Below, in pieces: positions 63,002-64,000 of a stretch of DNA of 64,000 nucleotides. This DNA is from Streptomyces radicis (GTDB lineage Bacteria > Actinomycetota > Actinomycetes > Streptomycetales > Streptomycetaceae). Each line of letters begins with the position of its first letter. Position 1 is the first letter of the stretch. The stretch covers positions 420,961 to 484,960 of the forward strand of contig NZ_RBDY01000003.1 of NCBI RefSeq assembly GCF_003626575.1, given 5' to 3'. The notes below the pieces were generated by a model that was given only the letters and a program-made list of their open reading frames with translations, did not search any database and had not been told where the DNA came from. A program made the position numbers and the translations under genes.

Positions 63002-63180
63002 GCCCCCGACGCGCGCCTGCACGGCGGCCTCGCCCACACCCCCGAGTCGCTGCGCCGGATCTTCGCCCCGCTCACCGAGGTCGAGCCGCGCCGCGCCGCA
63101 TGCGCCAGCAGCCCGCGAACTCGGCCTACTTCGGGGAGTCGTTCCTCTGGACGGGGCTGTTCCGGCGCCCGATGACATAG
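63002..63180 (+). pseudogene. Frameshifted C-terminal relic of a class I SAM methyltransferase
   Basis: From 63008 one frame reads DARLHGGLAHTPESLRRIF then APLTEVE. After a shift near 63085-63099 another frame reads MRQQPANSAYFGESFLWTGL and FRRPMT, then stops at 63178-63180. Together they look like the last ~60 residues of a small-molecule methyltransferase (HGGL.HTPE.LR.IFAPL ... FG.SFLWTGLFRR). The break falls in a CCGCG microrepeat, which suggests slippage. No N-terminal part is present upstream. Its 3' end overlaps the end of the opposite-strand methyltransferase gene by 55 bases. Confidence 0.55.
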
Positions 63181-63803
63181 CCCTGCGGCGCCTTCTCGCC
63201 CTCCCGCGCCCGACGCACCGCCGTGGTCAGCACGTCGAACCCCGCCGCGGTCAGCAGCTCCCCCAGCTCCTCGGGCCGCTGCCGGTACCAGTGGAGGCGC
63301 ACCGCCTGCCCGAACGCCTCGGTGCGCTCGGAGTGTTCGTCGCCGACCTGGAAGACCAGCATCAGGTGGCCGCCGGGCGCGAGCACCCGGTGGAACTCGG
63401 CGAACAGCGCGGGCCGCAGCTCCCACGGCACATGGATGATCGAGTACGCGGCAAGCACCCCGCCGAGCGCGCCGTCCTCGAGGTCGAGGGACAGCATCGA
63501 GCCCACCTCGAACCGCAGCGCCGGGTAGGTGCGGCGGGCCAGGGCGACCATCCCGGGCGACAGGTCGACGCCGAACGCGTCGAGCCCCATCCCCACCAGC
63601 GCGTCCGTCAACCACCCGGGCCCGCACCCCACATCGGCGACCCGGCCGCCCCCGGCCTCGGTCACCAGCTCGGCGAACACCCCGTACAGCGCCCGGTCGA
63701 GCGGCCTGTTGTCCAGGTCGAGGCCGCCGAACGCCTCGGCGTACGGCTCGGCCAGCGCGTCATAGGAATCGCGCGTCGCGTCGAGAAAGTCGAACTCCGC
63801 CAC
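63126..63803 (-). CDS. Class I SAM-dependent methyltransferase
   Basis: 225 residues with the Rossmann SAM-binding motif VADVGCGPGWLT (about residues 54-65), an acidic residue in FGVDLSPGM, and the post-motif 'LAPGGHLMLVFQ'. It probably methylates a small molecule, but substrate and atom (O, N or C) cannot be told. The start is a GTG at 63803 with AGGG about nine bases upstream. The C-terminal tail after GYVIGRR (about 12 residues) is encoded opposite the methyltransferase relic on the plus strand and may be a recent read-through extension. It could tailor the polyketide, but it lies beyond the ilv pair, so cluster membership is doubtful. Confidence 0.8.
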   Translation of the reverse strand: MAEFDFLDATRDSYDALAEPYAEAFGGLDLDNRPLDRALYGVFAELVTEAGGGRVADVGCGPGWLTDALVGMGLDAFGVDLSPGMVALARRTYPALRFEVGSMLSLDLEDGALGGVLAAYSIIHVPWELRPALFAEFHRVLAPGGHLMLVFQVGDEHSERTEAFGQAVRLHWYRQRPEELGELLTAAGFDVLTTAVRRAREGEKAPQGYVIGRRNSPVQRNDSPK

Positions 63804-64000
63804 GAGTCAGGACCCTAGCCCGTCCCCCTCCGCCGCCCTCACGGTGCTCGGGTCACGGTGACCGTCGCCCTGAGCTTGTTCTTTTTCTTCTGGCCTCGAA
63901 CGGTGTCCCGAACGTGGTCACTCACCTGGGCATTCGCCTGACATGAGGGCGGCCTTCGTCTGATCCTGTGCTCCGTCACGAGGAGAACCAGTCGAAGGCC
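63804..64000. other. Right-edge non-coding stretch with a long inverted repeat
   Basis: No gene is recognised in the last 197 bases. The final 50 bases form an inverted repeat: 63951-63962 (GGCCTTCGTCTG) and 63989-64000 pair in 11 of 12 positions. A nested small stem (CTCC 63971-63974, GGAG 63982-63985) lies in the loop. It may be a terminator for a convergent gene beyond the window or the edge of a repeat or insertion element. The window ends on the arm. Confidence 0.45.

Noticed and set aside
61969..63627. Upstream extension of the reductoisomerase frame to about 1,050 residues
   Set aside because: The extra ~550 residues run antisense through the LysR gene and methyltransferase and have no family similarity. 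KARI similarity begins just after the ATG at 61968.

Overview
The window is a 64 kb stretch of very GC-rich DNA with strong GC bias at third codon positions. This fits an actinomycete (Streptomyces-like or a related filamentous genus); the genus cannot be fixed from the sequence. About 53 kb of it is one modular type I polyketide synthase (PKS) locus. Five PKS genes lie on the minus strand and are read right to left in what appears to be biosynthetic order.

Assembly line: PKS A (47452-56973) carries a KSQ-AT-ACP loading module (methylmalonyl-type AT, so a propionyl starter) and fully reducing module 1. PKS B (38318-44803) is fully reducing module 2 (malonyl). PKS C (22627-38310) has module 3 (methylmalonyl, fully reducing), module 4 (methylmalonyl, KR only) and module 5 (atypical AT with a CASH motif, KR only). 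PKS D (11519-22549) has module 6 (malonyl, KR only) and module 7 (methylmalonyl, fully reducing). PKS E (3645-11126) has module 8 (methylmalonyl, A-like KR) and then an unusual ending: a ninth KS with intact catalytic residues, a shrunken AT without its active-site serine, no ACP, no thioesterase, and a C-terminal domain resembling ketosteroid isomerase (KSI/SnoaL fold) that keeps the Tyr14, Asp38 and Asp99-type catalytic residues. The predicted chain is a C19 acid with hydroxyls at C3, C7, C9 and C11. The C3/C7 pair is placed exactly for a tetrahydropyran next to the carboxylate, as in salinomycin ring A, zincophorin and indanomycin. The KSI domain is therefore the best candidate for a pyran-forming and/or release-assisting cyclase. 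It also has its own strong ribosome-binding site inside the PKS E reading frame.

Accessory genes: an acyl-CoA dehydrogenase (57142-58314) upstream of PKS A; an MmpL/RND exporter (45283-47421) on the opposite strand between PKS A and PKS B; a LAL-type LuxR regulator (629-3484) after the last PKS gene; a second LAL regulator cut by the left edge (1-302); and a SARP activator (58629-59411). Strong hairpins after PKS E (3563-3599) and after PKS D (11444-11474) suggest that PKS E and the LuxR gene are separate transcription units.

Right flank: an APH-family phosphotransferase, then a divergent pair made of a plant-type ketol-acid reductoisomerase (60463-61968) and an IlvY-like LysR regulator (62059-62922), with two tandem inverted-repeat operators between them. 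A class I methyltransferase (63126-63803) follows, overlapping the frameshifted relic of another methyltransferase. Whether these flank genes belong to the polyketide pathway is unknown. No RNA genes, CRISPR arrays or complete insertion sequences were seen.
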